NCBI GenBank assembly: GCA_037443205.1
Contig: JBBIOU010000016.1
Span: 11,247-75,246, forward strand
Direction: 5' to 3'
DNA from: JBBIOU01 sp037443205
Lineage (GTDB): Bacteria > Bacteroidota > Bacteroidia > Flavobacteriales_D > UBA2798
Length of the DNA stretch: 64,000 nucleotides
Of this stretch, positions 33,798 to 43,461 are shown piece by piece. Each line of letters opens with the position of its first letter. The first letter of the stretch is position 1. The notes under the pieces are model-generated. The model had not been told where the DNA came from, ran no database searches, and was given only the letters and a program-made list of their open reading frames with translations. Position numbers and translations under genes: made by a program.

Positions 33798-34652
33798 TCA
33801 GGGGTTACAATTATCGCAATACATAGGGTCGGCATCTGATTGGGGCAGATTAATTTCCAATTCGTAATTACATACATTACACTTCTTAAGATTTGAACGA
33901 ATTTGCCGGGTAGGAAAACCGCATTGAGCACAGGGTAAACCTGGTATATTTTTTACAATACTAAAGCCAGGTGTGCCACAAGCAGGACAAAAACTTTGCA
34001 TATTTTGCACCAGGATTTGTGCTGTTTTAGCAATGTTTTTCATACGTTGCGGATTTTTATGTGCCCGCAAATCCGATTCGACAATAATTTCATTATTGTT
34101 TTGCAGTAACTGGAATGCTTCTTTTTTTAAAGTTTGAAGTGAGGTTATGTTTTTGATAACTGCAGGTTGATTTTTTTGTAAGTCGCATTTTAAAATTATT
34201 CCATATTTCGGAAAGTTGTTGTTTTCAGCAATTTTTATTATTTCTTCAAGGGTAGCCGCTTTTTCAGAAAACACCTGTGTAATAATGTAATTTCCCGAAG
34301 CAGTAATTTCTAAACTGTTTTTAGCATCGTATAAAACTATAAGCTCATTTTCTAAAGTTATTTGCGGCATATCGGGATGAGGAAAAAATGAGCCTTCGCT
34401 GGCAATAAATAAATCCATTTGAGGATATAACTTCCTTGCTGCCTTAATTTTGTTACGGGCTGCTTCTAAAGGTGTGTGTATTCTTTCTATTTCTCCGCTA
34501 AATGTACCGAAGCTATCGGTATTAACATTTTTTGCAAGCAATAATTCAATTTGGAATGCTTTTTTTAATGCCGGAGCAATAGCTTTTTCTTTTTTATGCA
34601 TGCTCACAAGCATTGCTTTTCTACCGGCAAAAATATTTTTGCCCGAATTCAA
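33798..34652 (-). CDS. DUF6671 protein with C-terminal zinc ribbons
   Basis: 284 residues, TTG start at 34652. The segments GRKAMLVSMHKKEKAIAPALK, NTDSFGTFSGEIER and ASEGSFFPHPDMP match my recollection of DUF6671. The last 60 residues carry cysteine pairs CPACG, CAQCG, CNVCN and CDNCN, which form two probable zinc ribbons. Function unknown. The stop of icd lies 18 bases upstream on the same strand. An ATG 39 bases further in (MLVSMHKKE) would cut into the conserved part, so TTG is favoured. Confidence 0.75.
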   Translation of the reverse strand: MNSGKNIFAGRKAMLVSMHKKEKAIAPALKKAFQIELLLAKNVNTDSFGTFSGEIERIHTPLEAARNKIKAARKLYPQMDLFIASEGSFFPHPDMPQITLENELIVLYDAKNSLEITASGNYIITQVFSEKAATLEEIIKIAENNNFPKYGIILKCDLQKNQPAVIKNITSLQTLKKEAFQLLQNNNEIIVESDLRAHKNPQRMKNIAKTAQILVQNMQSFCPACGTPGFSIVKNIPGLPCAQCGFPTRQIRSNLKKCNVCNYELEINLPQSDADPMYCDNCNP

Positions 34653-34670
34653 AACGAGAGGATTTATTGA

Positions 34671-36173
34671 TTACTGGCCCTGACCAAGCGAGAAAGCCGG
34701 TTTGCCGTCAAATTCATACAAGTGCTCGGTTTTAATAAAATCTATGGGGATGTTATTAAATATTTCGAGCAACTCAATCACTTCTTTTTTGCTAAACTCT
34801 TTTGTGCTATCAGCTCCCATAAAGCGAATACGCCAATGGTCGGTACAAAATGTTTCGGGAGTAAAATTAGGCCATACGGCTGTTCCTCTGTTCGAAATCA
34901 TTTTTAATTGCCAATTGCCTTTTAAGTCTTTAACAATCATATCTGCCAGCTCGTGCGGATTATTTCCGGGCCAGTGCGCAAATACATCAACACCTTTTAA
35001 TACTTTTTTAGCCGGTGCTTTACGCACATACGGTTTGATGTTAATTTTTCCGGCTTTGTAACTAACCGGTGCTAAATGTGCGGGTTTCATACCTAATCTT
35101 TGTATCACTGCATCGGCAAACTCGTTGGTACCTACTTTTTGTTTGCTGGTTGATTCGTTGTAAATATCGTAAGTATGTATTCCGTCTTCTAATGTTTTTA
35201 ACCAGGCGTTTTGTATTTTTTCAGCTATGTCGGTTTGCCCGATATGGTTAAGCATTAAGATAGCGCCCTGTAATAAACCGGATGGATTAGCCATATTCTG
35301 ACCGGCACGTCTGGGAGCAGAGCCATGTATTGCTTCAAACATTGCACATTCTGTACCTATATTGGAAGATCCGGCTATACCCACCGAACCGGCAATTTGC
35401 GCAGCAATATCAGATATCACATCACCATATAAATTAAGAGTAACTATTACGTCAAATACTTCGGGGGTATCAGCAAGTTTAGCCGATCCAATATCAATAA
35501 TCCAATGCTCTTTTTCTATTTCGGGATATTCTTGTCCTATTTCATCAAAAATTTTATGAAACATCCCGTCTGTTTGTTTCATAATATTGTCTTTGGTAAA
35601 GCAGGTAACTTTTTTTCTGTTGTAAAGTTTTGCATACTCGAATGCATAACGGATTATTTTTTCGCAACCCGGTCTGGAAATAAGTTTTAAACATTGTACT
35701 ACTTCATCGGTTTGCTGATGTTCTATGCCTGCATAAAGGTCTTCTTCGTTTTCGCGAATAATAACCAGATCCATTTTACTGTGCTTACTTGTTATGTATG
35801 GGTGAAAACTTTGGCAGGGGCGTACATTGGCATAAAGACCTAGTTTTTTGCGGGTAGTAACATTTAAACTTTTATAGCCTCCTCCCTGCGGAGTGGTTAT
35901 AGGCGCTTTTAAAAACACTTTGTTTTTTCTGATGATGTCCCATGCTTCGTCACTGATACCGGATGTATTACCGCTTAAATATACTTTTTCTCCTACTTCA
36001 ATCTCATCAATTTTTATTTTTGCTCCGGCAGCAAATAGTATTTTGAGTGTAGCATCCATTATTTCCGGGCCAATACCATCACCTTTAGCAACGGTTACAG
36101 GCACTAATACATCTTTTTCGTTGGCATTGTTTTGCATAGGGTTTTCTGTTTTTTGTTTTGAAAGATATTCCAT
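34671..36173 (-). CDS. icd: NADP-dependent isocitrate dehydrogenase, long form
   Basis: 500 residues from the ATG at 36173 (MEYLSKQKTENPMQ). A longer frame from 36215 exists, but a TAnnTTTG element at 36203-36210 falls inside it, so the shorter start is favoured. The catalytic core reads VAKGDGIGPEIMDATLKIL, GGGYKSLNVTTRKKLGLYANVRPCQSF, IIRENEEDLYAGIEHQQTDEV and GSAPRRAGQNMANPSGLL. A C-terminal extension of about 140 residues (from HLAPVSYKAGK) resembles that of Thermus-type enzymes. Oxidative decarboxylation of isocitrate in the TCA cycle. Confidence 0.93.
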   Translation of the reverse strand: MEYLSKQKTENPMQNNANEKDVLVPVTVAKGDGIGPEIMDATLKILFAAGAKIKIDEIEVGEKVYLSGNTSGISDEAWDIIRKNKVFLKAPITTPQGGGYKSLNVTTRKKLGLYANVRPCQSFHPYITSKHSKMDLVIIRENEEDLYAGIEHQQTDEVVQCLKLISRPGCEKIIRYAFEYAKLYNRKKVTCFTKDNIMKQTDGMFHKIFDEIGQEYPEIEKEHWIIDIGSAKLADTPEVFDVIVTLNLYGDVISDIAAQIAGSVGIAGSSNIGTECAMFEAIHGSAPRRAGQNMANPSGLLQGAILMLNHIGQTDIAEKIQNAWLKTLEDGIHTYDIYNESTSKQKVGTNEFADAVIQRLGMKPAHLAPVSYKAGKINIKPYVRKAPAKKVLKGVDVFAHWPGNNPHELADMIVKDLKGNWQLKMISNRGTAVWPNFTPETFCTDHWRIRFMGADSTKEFSKKEVIELLEIFNNIPIDFIKTEHLYEFDGKPAFSLGQGQ

Positions 36174-36202
36174 CGTATCCTGGTTTTTAGGGGTTAATTG
36201 TG

Positions 36203-36210
36203 CAAATATA
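36203..36210 (-). promoter_or_regulatory. -7 promoter element that decides the icd start
   Basis: Minus strand TATATTTG, 29 bases before the ATG at 36173. A TTTG 22 bases upstream of it is a possible -33 element. Confidence 0.55.
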
Positions 36211-36289
36211 GGCATTATACTTTTTGCCTCTTCAAAAACGTTCGATAAATTTAATCTTTATGATTTTGTAATATTTCCCATATAAGCAA

Positions 36290-36685
36290 CTATTTCTTTT
36301 TCTTCTTTAACAGCGTAATAATTTCTTCTTTATCTTTTATTTGGTTTCTAAGTGCTTCGTTAAGTTTTTCCAAATACTCAATGCGCTTTAATAAGTCGCT
36401 GTGTTTAAACTTTTGATAGGAAACATCGTCTTCTTTGAGTTCGGTAAGGGTATTTTCTATATTGTATTTTTTATTTTTGCGCGATGCTGCTGCAGTTAAT
36501 TGCGAAACATCCGTATTAAATAATACAGCTATCTTTTCTAACAATCCATAATCTATTTTTTTGGCTCCCGACTCAAAACGCGCATAACTTGATTGTGTGA
36601 TTCCCAATTTATAAGCTATCTCTTCCTGACTTAATTTTTTTTCTAAACGGAGTTGTTTTATTTTATCGAGCAGTGGATGAGCCAT
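36290..36685 (-). CDS. XRE-family HTH transcriptional regulator
   Basis: 131 residues from the ATG at 36685, supported by a -7 element 5 bases before it; an in-frame start at 36721 would include that promoter. The HTH spans residues 5-60 (IKQLRLEKKLSQEEIAYKLG, ITQSSYARFESGAKKIDYGLL). The C-terminal third is a predicted coiled coil (HSDLLKRIEYLEKLNEALRNQ, DKEEIITLLKKKKK), suggesting dimerisation. Divergent from the 114-residue gene at 36791. Target unknown; it may regulate itself and its neighbour. Confidence 0.85.
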   Translation of the reverse strand: MAHPLLDKIKQLRLEKKLSQEEIAYKLGITQSSYARFESGAKKIDYGLLEKIAVLFNTDVSQLTAAASRKNKKYNIENTLTELKEDDVSYQKFKHSDLLKRIEYLEKLNEALRNQIKDKEEIITLLKKKKK

Positions 36686-36690
36686 AAATG

Positions 36691-36698
36691 CAAAGTTA
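36691..36698 (-). promoter_or_regulatory. -7 promoter element 5 nt before the XRE regulator ATG
   Basis: Minus strand TAACTTTG, then CATTT, then ATG. Confidence 0.6.
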
Positions 36699-36790
36699 TT
36701 GGCTATCAACCCTGCCCACAAACCGATAAATGAATAAATATTTGATTTTTGAATAAATTTAATTAATTTTTACCCGAAATTTGACTTAAA

Positions 36791-37135
36791 ATGGAAAATC
36801 ATCAGGCTTTTTTAATTTGGCTGAGTGAAGAAGATGCCGAATTGTTGCTAGAAGTTATAAATCAATCCGAGCAGTTAGAACATGACCTATCATCCCGGGG
36901 TGATACACCTCTGAATAAAAAAATCATGTTATATATTAAGGCCGTTAAAATTTTGGCCGAAAAAATAGATTTTGAAATTTACATTCCTGAACAATACCAT
37001 GAAAAAGAAATGACCATGTTTAAAATCAACACATTAATTAAGTGTCGCGATGAGTATCTGAAATATTGTGGTACAAATACAGATCTAAAAATAAATGAGC
37101 TTATTGAATGGTATAAATTGCAGTTAAAAGAATAA
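36791..37135 (+). CDS. Hypothetical soluble protein
   Basis: 114 residues, no signal peptide or membrane segment, predicted largely helical (EEDAELLLEVINQSEQLEHD, IKAVKILAEKIDFEIYI). No family recognised. It diverges from the XRE regulator and could be its partner or target, but nothing in the sequence proves this. Upstream, GAAATTTG 12 bases before the ATG is a partial match to the -7 consensus. Confidence 0.55.
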   Translation: MENHQAFLIWLSEEDAELLLEVINQSEQLEHDLSSRGDTPLNKKIMLYIKAVKILAEKIDFEIYIPEQYHEKEMTMFKINTLIKCRDEYLKYCGTNTDLKINELIEWYKLQLKE

Positions 37136-37259
37136 AAACCGAAAAAGTTATTAACCCAAATTCAGCATTAGAAATTTGGATTTATTTCAAATTTTCCGAC
37201 AGAGGCGGACTGAGTGTGTTGAGTGTCGTGTGGGATTTGGGTTATCCGCTATCAGGCGA

Positions 37260-37290
37260 ACATTACGCATGCTAATGCGTAATGTGGGAT
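37260..37290 (-). repeat. 31-bp palindromic REP-like element, copy A
   Basis: Contains CATTACGCAT-GCTA-ATGCGTAATG (11-bp stem, 4-base loop). Its 31 bases are the exact reverse complement of 55135-55165. It lies in the 280-base space between two convergent genes, whose remaining sequence shows only short imperfect inverted repeats. Confidence 0.85.
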
Positions 37291-37415
37291 TAACCCGAAT
37301 GCCGCCCACATAAAGAAGCACTTACATCAGCTACCGAATATTTTGTAGGCTAATAACAATTTAGAGATTAACACCGGTTACCGGATTACATAACTGATAA
37401 TTTCTTATAAAATAT

Positions 37416-40400
37416 TTATTCATTAATAGACCAGCCTGCTTTATTGTATAGCCAACGTTTAACCCGATATAACAATAAATACATAACCGGTACCACTACC
37501 AGGGTTAAAAAGGTTGCAAATGTTAATCCAAAAATTACTGTCCATGATAAAGGCCCGAAAAACTGTACATTATCTCCGCCTATAAAAAAATTTGCATCGT
37601 AGCTGGCAAAAAAAGTAATAAAGTTAAAATTAAAGCCTATAGCCAAAGGTATAAGACCCAATAATGTGGTTATCGCTGTTAACAATACCGGTCTTAATCT
37701 TGTTCGACCGGCTTCGGCAATGGCATGCATAACTTCGTGTATGGGTAATGGCTCATTTTCTGCTAATTGCAAATTTTCGCGTTTTTGCTTGATTAATAAA
37801 TTGGTGTAATCAATTAATACGATGGCATTGTTAACTACCACACCTGCTAATGAAATGATACCTATCATCGTCATAATTATTACAAATTCCATTTGGGTAA
37901 AAACCAATCCTAAAAAAACACCTATTAAACTAAATAATACTGAAAACATGATAATCAAGGGTGAAGAATACGAGTTAAATTGCGAAACAATTATCAGGAA
38001 GATTAAAAATACAGCTATGAGCAGAGCTTTGCTAAGAAAAGCCATTTCTTTAGCCTGATCTTCCATTTGACCGGTAAACTTGAAACTAATTCCCTTATCA
38101 GTTTTATAATTTATCAGTTCGTGTTTTATTTTATCTACGGTTTCATTTGGATTAAAACCTTCTGAAACACCTGAAAAAATAGTAACTACCCGATTGAGGT
38201 TTTTGCGTTTTACAGCACTGTATGTAGAAGTTTTTTGCGGATTGATAATTACGGTTCTTACCGGTACCTGTACCAATTGTCCTGAGAGCATATCTCTGAA
38301 AGTAATTTTTTGATTAAGCAGTGCATCTAAGTCATTGCGATAGTCTTCTTTGTATCTTAAATTAATATCATATTCTTCCTCGCCAATTTTAAAGGTAGAT
38401 ATGTCTTTACCAAATATTGCCGTACGTAACGCTTCAGCAATCATATAAGTAGACACATCCATTCTTCTGGCTAATCCTCTGTCGGGATAAACAGGCAGTT
38501 CGGGTTTTCCGGTTTCCACATCCAGGCGTAATTCATCAATACCTTCAATGTTTTTAGAGTCAATAAAAACTTTCATGCGTTCTGCTTCTTCAATCATATC
38601 ATCATAATTTTCACCTACTAATTCAATATTGATGGGAGGTTGTTGCGGAGGGCCGTTTTGTTCTTTATCAACAATTATTTTTACATCTGCTGTAAACTTA
38701 CCCTTAAGGTTGTTAGTAATTTCCTTCATAATTTCGGAAGTAGAATGCCCCTTGCGATAAAGAGATTCGGCAAAAGTAACGGTAATACGAGCTTTATGTG
38801 GCGTATTACCCATTGCCGGTCCTTGCATAGGATCGCTTGTTCCCTCACCTACTTGAGATATAACAGATTTTATTAAGCGCACTGTATCTCCGTTATCTTT
38901 AAAATCAAAAACCCGATCGTATTTGCTAAGGGTAGTATCAACGATGTATTCGATTTTTTGAGCAATGTTATTTGTTTTTTTAATGTCGGTACCAATGGGT
39001 AGTTCTACAAATATATTGATGTAATTCGGTTCGTTTTCAGGAAAAAACAGAACTTTTGGAGTAAATAATCCAACCATAATAATGGAAAGAAAAAGCAATG
39101 CGAAGGTTCCAAAAAAAACGGTTTTTGGTTTTTTATATAAGGCATATTGCAAAAATCTGCTGTAAAATTCTTCTAATCGCGGAAGCATTATGTTTTGAAA
39201 TTTATGCGACCATGGGGTAAATAGAAAAACATTGATTAATGTAATGATAGCAAAAGCAAGTGCTATATTACCTAAAGCAATGTTGCCGGATAACACCAAA
39301 ACAAGGCCTGTAATAATTGTTATGGCGCTGATTCGCAAAATTCGTTTGTGGTTGGTTTGTTGTTTTTCCTTACGCATATAGAGCATTGCTAATACCGGAT
39401 TAATTACCAGAGCAACAAATAAAGATGAGCTTAAGGTAAGCATTAAGGTAATAGGTAAATACTTCATAAATTCTCCCATTAAACCCGGCCATAGTGCCAA
39501 AGGCACAAATGCTGCAACAGTTGTAGCAGTAGATGAAATGATAGGCCATGCTACTTCCCCTACAGCATATCTTACCGCATCAAAAGGTTTATAGCCTAAA
39601 TCCATCCAGCGATAAATATTTTCTATAATTACAATGCCGTTATCAACCAGCATACCCAAAGCCAATACCAACGAGAATAAGACCATAATATTTAAAGTAA
39701 TTCCCATTAAATCGAGTATCATAAACGACATAAACATAGATAAGGGAATGGCAATACCAACAAAAAGTGCATTTCTTAATCCGAGAAAAAACAGTAGTAC
39801 CAACACCACTAATATAACTCCCGAAATAATACTGTTTTCTAAGTTGCTTACCTGGTCGCGGGTTTGAAACGACATATCGTTGGTAATGGTTAATTCGATA
39901 TCAGAAGGAAGCCGGCCCGATGTTTTTGCATGGTCTAACAATGCAAAAATAGAATCTGAAACATCGAGCAGATTTGTGCCTGAGCGTTTAATAACATCGA
40001 GCATTACTACTGATTCCATTTTATGTGTACGGGGGTTTAACTGACGTGCATAACTGGTTGTATCTTCATCACCAAACGACACATCGGCTACATCTTTCAG
40101 ATAAACAATATCAAAATAATCGCGTTTTACAATGATATTTTTTACTTCTTCTACTGTTTTAAATTCGCCTTCTATACGCACAGTCCGGGCCGTAGAATTC
40201 TCTTTAATTTCACCGGCCGACATGGTAATATTTTCTGACGATATGGCATTTTCAATATCCTGAAAACTAACCATGCGTGCTTCGGCATCGTGTTTTCGTA
40301 TGGCTATACGTAACTCTTTTTTTTGCACACCTCGTATTTCAACTTTGGAAATATCTTCTAACTCTTCTATTGCATCTTCGAGGTATTTGGCATATTCGTT

Positions 40401-40907
40401 TAATTCGTCTATGCTGTAATTACCTGAAAGATTAATATTCATAATTGGAAATTCTGAAAAGTTCATTTCAAAGATATTCGGCTCGGCCGGCAGGTCGCGC
40501 GGAAAATCTTTGTCGCTGCGTGCTTTATCTACGGCATCTTTTACTTTTCGCAGAGCTTCGGTTGGCGTAATATTAAATTTAAACTCGGCTATAATGGTTG
40601 CATATCCAAAAATAGAAGTAGAAGTAAGTTTATCTAAACCCACTATGGTGTTTATTTCTTTTTCGATGGGTCGTGTTATTTTATCTTCGATAACTTTGGG
40701 GCCTGCACCCGGATAAGCAATACCCACATATATTTGAGGTATTTTTAATTCGGGAAACGCTTCTTTAGGTATCGAGCGATATGCACTTATACCGGCCACA
40801 AAAATTATAAATGTAATAAGCAATACTGTTTTTACATTTAACAATGCTGCTTTTGTAAGTGCAAATTGTTTAAAAATTTTTTTATCCTTACTGTGATTGG
40901 CTTCCAT
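37416..40907 (-). CDS. RND efflux pump inner-membrane permease (AcrB/CusA superfamily)
   Basis: 1163 residues, slightly longer than usual. Twelve predicted membrane helices with two large periplasmic loops. The N-terminal helix, the LRKVKDAVDKARSDKDFPRDLP porter segment, the GMLVDNGIVIIENIYRWMD helix with its proton-relay Asp and the second-half GVVVNNAIVLIDYTN are all recognisable. It expels substrates from the periplasm or inner membrane by proton antiport, with the adaptor and TolC encoded next to it. Substrate unknown. Last gene of the operon TetR-TolC-adaptor-permease. Confidence 0.93.
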   Translation of the reverse strand: MEANHSKDKKIFKQFALTKAALLNVKTVLLITFIIFVAGISAYRSIPKEAFPELKIPQIYVGIAYPGAGPKVIEDKITRPIEKEINTIVGLDKLTSTSIFGYATIIAEFKFNITPTEALRKVKDAVDKARSDKDFPRDLPAEPNIFEMNFSEFPIMNINLSGNYSIDELNEYAKYLEDAIEELEDISKVEIRGVQKKELRIAIRKHDAEARMVSFQDIENAISSENITMSAGEIKENSTARTVRIEGEFKTVEEVKNIIVKRDYFDIVYLKDVADVSFGDEDTTSYARQLNPRTHKMESVVMLDVIKRSGTNLLDVSDSIFALLDHAKTSGRLPSDIELTITNDMSFQTRDQVSNLENSIISGVILVVLVLLFFLGLRNALFVGIAIPLSMFMSFMILDLMGITLNIMVLFSLVLALGMLVDNGIVIIENIYRWMDLGYKPFDAVRYAVGEVAWPIISSTATTVAAFVPLALWPGLMGEFMKYLPITLMLTLSSSLFVALVINPVLAMLYMRKEKQQTNHKRILRISAITIITGLVLVLSGNIALGNIALAFAIITLINVFLFTPWSHKFQNIMLPRLEEFYSRFLQYALYKKPKTVFFGTFALLFLSIIMVGLFTPKVLFFPENEPNYINIFVELPIGTDIKKTNNIAQKIEYIVDTTLSKYDRVFDFKDNGDTVRLIKSVISQVGEGTSDPMQGPAMGNTPHKARITVTFAESLYRKGHSTSEIMKEITNNLKGKFTADVKIIVDKEQNGPPQQPPINIELVGENYDDMIEEAERMKVFIDSKNIEGIDELRLDVETGKPELPVYPDRGLARRMDVSTYMIAEALRTAIFGKDISTFKIGEEEYDINLRYKEDYRNDLDALLNQKITFRDMLSGQLVQVPVRTVIINPQKTSTYSAVKRKNLNRVVTIFSGVSEGFNPNETVDKIKHELINYKTDKGISFKFTGQMEDQAKEMAFLSKALLIAVFLIFLIIVSQFNSYSSPLIIMFSVLFSLIGVFLGLVFTQMEFVIIMTMIGIISLAGVVVNNAIVLIDYTNLLIKQKRENLQLAENEPLPIHEVMHAIAEAGRTRLRPVLLTAITTLLGLIPLAIGFNFNFITFFASYDANFFIGGDNVQFFGPLSWTVIFGLTFATFLTLVVVPVMYLLLYRVKRWLYNKAGWSINE

Positions 40908-40922
40908 AAATATGTATTCAGA

Positions 40923-42071
40923 TTATTTTCTAACGGTTAGTTCCATCCCATTTTTTATACCTCTAGCTCCTTCGAGCACTACTTTATCTCCGGGTTTAAG
41001 ATTTTCTAATACTACGGTATGTGTATCATCCGAAGGACCTGTTTCTATATCTACCTTGCGTGCTATGTGTTTTCCATTTTCATCTTTAATAACGTAAACA
41101 TAATTTTTACCTGTGTTGCTTTGCAAGATGCATTCGTTGGGGATAGTTAAAACATTTTTCAACTTTTCATTTTTTATTCGTACCAAAGCAACCAGATTGG
41201 GTAATATTCGTTCGGAATAATTATTGAGCGCTATCTGAATTCTGAATGTGCGATTAGCCGGGTTTATATATTTACCAACAAAAGTAATTGCAGCGTCATA
41301 AATAGTAGTATCTAAGGCTCTGATATAAATATCGGCCTTTCGGTCTTTATGTACCGTGCGCAAATAGGTTTCCATAACATCCGTTTCAATTTTTATTTTT
41401 TTCATATCTATGATTCTTAGTAATGGAACTTGCGGCATAGCCATGCTGCCTTCTTCTACCATTACTTTTTCAATATACCCGTCAAATGGCGCTGTTACTA
41501 TCGCTTTGCTCTTTTGTGTTTCAAGTGTTTGTAAAGTTTGCTCCAGCCTTTCTTTATTGTTTTTTGCTTCGCGGTACTGCAACTCCGATCCTATATTTTG
41601 TTTATGCAGGTTTTCTTGTTTTTCAAAAACAAATTGGGCTAACTCTAAACTTTTTTTAACTTCTTCTATATTTTTATTTAATATCTCTGTATCAATATAA
41701 AGCAAGGTTTGTCCTTTACGCACATGCTGTCCTTCTTGTACCAGGATTTTGTTTATTACACCGCTCATTTCTGCATTCAGCAAAACATTTTTATCAGCTT
41801 CAATATTTCCTTGCACTTCAACAAAATTTACAAAATCGGAAGTATCGGCCATAACAAAAGTTACGGCATTAAGTTCATTTTTTCTGAACGAACTGTCAAT
41901 TTTAGATAATTCTACTTCTAATGTAAATTTCTTTTTGTTTAAGTCTTCTATTTGTGCAATTGTTTCGTTGAGCTCTGATTTTAATTTATCGGTCTCATTG
42001 TTGCTATCCTCTGAACATGCATATGCGGTAAGGGCAACAAGCAATAAAGGTAAATTGATTTTCGGGTTCAT
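40923..42071 (-). CDS. RND efflux adaptor (membrane fusion protein), lipoprotein
   Basis: 382 residues. Lipobox LTAYAC near residue 19 indicates a lipid-anchored adaptor. A coiled-coil segment (30-60), a barrel-sandwich lipoyl half-motif (VLLNAEMSGVINKILVQEGQHVRKGQ), a long helical hairpin (NIEEVKKSLELAQF, QNIGSELQYREAKNN), the second half-motif (KAIVTAPFDGYIEKVMVEEG) and a beta-barrel/MP domain follow in order. Links permease to TolC. 15 bases upstream of the permease and 11 downstream of the TolC gene. Confidence 0.92.
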   Translation of the reverse strand: MNPKINLPLLLVALTAYACSEDSNNETDKLKSELNETIAQIEDLNKKKFTLEVELSKIDSSFRKNELNAVTFVMADTSDFVNFVEVQGNIEADKNVLLNAEMSGVINKILVQEGQHVRKGQTLLYIDTEILNKNIEEVKKSLELAQFVFEKQENLHKQNIGSELQYREAKNNKERLEQTLQTLETQKSKAIVTAPFDGYIEKVMVEEGSMAMPQVPLLRIIDMKKIKIETDVMETYLRTVHKDRKADIYIRALDTTIYDAAITFVGKYINPANRTFRIQIALNNYSERILPNLVALVRIKNEKLKNVLTIPNECILQSNTGKNYVYVIKDENGKHIARKVDIETGPSDDTHTVVLENLKPGDKVVLEGARGIKNGMELTVRK

Positions 42072-42082
42072 ATAATTATTTG

Positions 42083-43444
42083 TTATTTCGGGTTTGTTTG
42101 ATTTAAATTATCTAAGGCTGCTTTTGCGTTAAGCATTTGCAAAATGCTGTTAATATAATTTGCTTGTGTTTGTAAATACTGGGTTTGCGCCTGATTAAGC
42201 TCCATGCTTGAAGAAACACCTTCTTTGTATTTGGCAAGTGTTTTGCGCTGTATATTCTCTGCCAGGGCCAACGATTGTTTTTCTGCCTGATAGGTTTTTA
42301 CCGCATTAAAAAATTCTTGTTGCACATTGTGCCAGTTAATTTTAAGACTTTCATCGGTTTGCTTTAATTGTATTTCGGTTTTTTTATATTCTAATTCGTT
42401 TTGTGCTATACGTGCTGCACCCATACCACTTGCCCATATAGGTATTGTCAATTTTATTCCCCATAAGGTAGCCGGATACCAGGGTTTATTTTGAAAAAAG
42501 TCAAAATCGTTGCGGAATGCCTGTTGTTGATGAGAAAAAAATGCACTTAATGAAGGCAGGCGTTCAGCCTTTTCGTTTTTTACATTTAAGGCGTTTAATT
42601 CTAATTGTGTTTGCAGTATTTTATGATCAATGTTATTAGTTACCAAAAATGACGTGTCTTTAAAGTCCTCTATTTTTAATGAGGTTAATATGGTTTCGGT
42701 ATTTTCGGCCAATGTGATGTTTTCTGTAAGCGGCATACCCATTTGTAATTTTAAAAGGGCATACGCTATATCGCGCATGCTTTCTGCGCGTGTTAATGCA
42801 TTTTTAATATTCAGATAAGTAAGATTTATCTGGTCAACATCTTGCTCCTCAATTAAGCCGTTTTTAAATATTTCTTTTGTTTCATTTAGCAACATTTCTA
42901 CGTTGGTAAAAATTTGCTTAAGAGTGTTTACGTTTTCATCGGCAACTATGGCTGTATAATATGCTTTGGCTATATCATTTTTTGAATTTATTTCGGTTTT
43001 TTCTACCAATAGGCGGTTTAAGTTAGCAATACCTTTGGTTGCCTGTAAACCAATCAGGTAAGAACCATCAAAAATTAATTGAGAAAAGGTAATTCCTCCT
43101 GTAACATTGTAGTTTGTACCAAATCTCACTCCTATCAGGTCATTGCCGGCCAAAGGATTAAATGCGTTGGCAGGAATAACCGTTGTAGGTAAATCAATAT
43201 AATTTGTAAAATTTCCTTCGGCATTTATCTGCGGCAAACCGATAGCTAATACTTCGCGCACTTTTTTCTCCGACTTTTGTAAATCGAGTTTGCTGATAGT
43301 AATATTATAGCTGTTTTTTAATCCATATTCCAGTGCTTGTTTTAACGTATATGCGGTTTGCGAATGCAGCAGATTGATTGGGTACATCATCAGTAATATA
43401 CTGCCAAAGCAATAAGATATTATGTTATGTTTTATAGTTTGCAT
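42083..43444 (-). CDS. TolC-family outer-membrane efflux protein
   Basis: 453 residues with a signal peptide (to LLHSQ-29). The two repeated helical regions of the TolC fold are present: ALEYGLKNSYNITISKLDLQ / NEKAERLPSLSAF and KYKEGVSSSMELNQAQTQYLQ. It forms the trimeric outer-membrane duct of the tripartite pump. It sits 17 bases downstream of the TetR gene. Confidence 0.92.
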   Translation of the reverse strand: MQTIKHNIISYCFGSILLMMYPINLLHSQTAYTLKQALEYGLKNSYNITISKLDLQKSEKKVREVLAIGLPQINAEGNFTNYIDLPTTVIPANAFNPLAGNDLIGVRFGTNYNVTGGITFSQLIFDGSYLIGLQATKGIANLNRLLVEKTEINSKNDIAKAYYTAIVADENVNTLKQIFTNVEMLLNETKEIFKNGLIEEQDVDQINLTYLNIKNALTRAESMRDIAYALLKLQMGMPLTENITLAENTETILTSLKIEDFKDTSFLVTNNIDHKILQTQLELNALNVKNEKAERLPSLSAFFSHQQQAFRNDFDFFQNKPWYPATLWGIKLTIPIWASGMGAARIAQNELEYKKTEIQLKQTDESLKINWHNVQQEFFNAVKTYQAEKQSLALAENIQRKTLAKYKEGVSSSMELNQAQTQYLQTQANYINSILQMLNAKAALDNLNQTNPK

Positions 43445-43461
43445 ACGGTTATATGTATTTT

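Noticed and set aside
36174..36215. Longer N-terminus for isocitrate dehydrogenase (start at 36215)
   Set aside because: A full TAnnTTTG element at 36203-36210 lies inside this extension, so the mRNA probably begins downstream of it.
37260..37285. Palindrome as transcription terminator for the permease or the 114-residue gene
   Set aside because: No T tract follows on either strand, and an identical copy occurs elsewhere in a different context, so a dispersed repeat is the better explanation.
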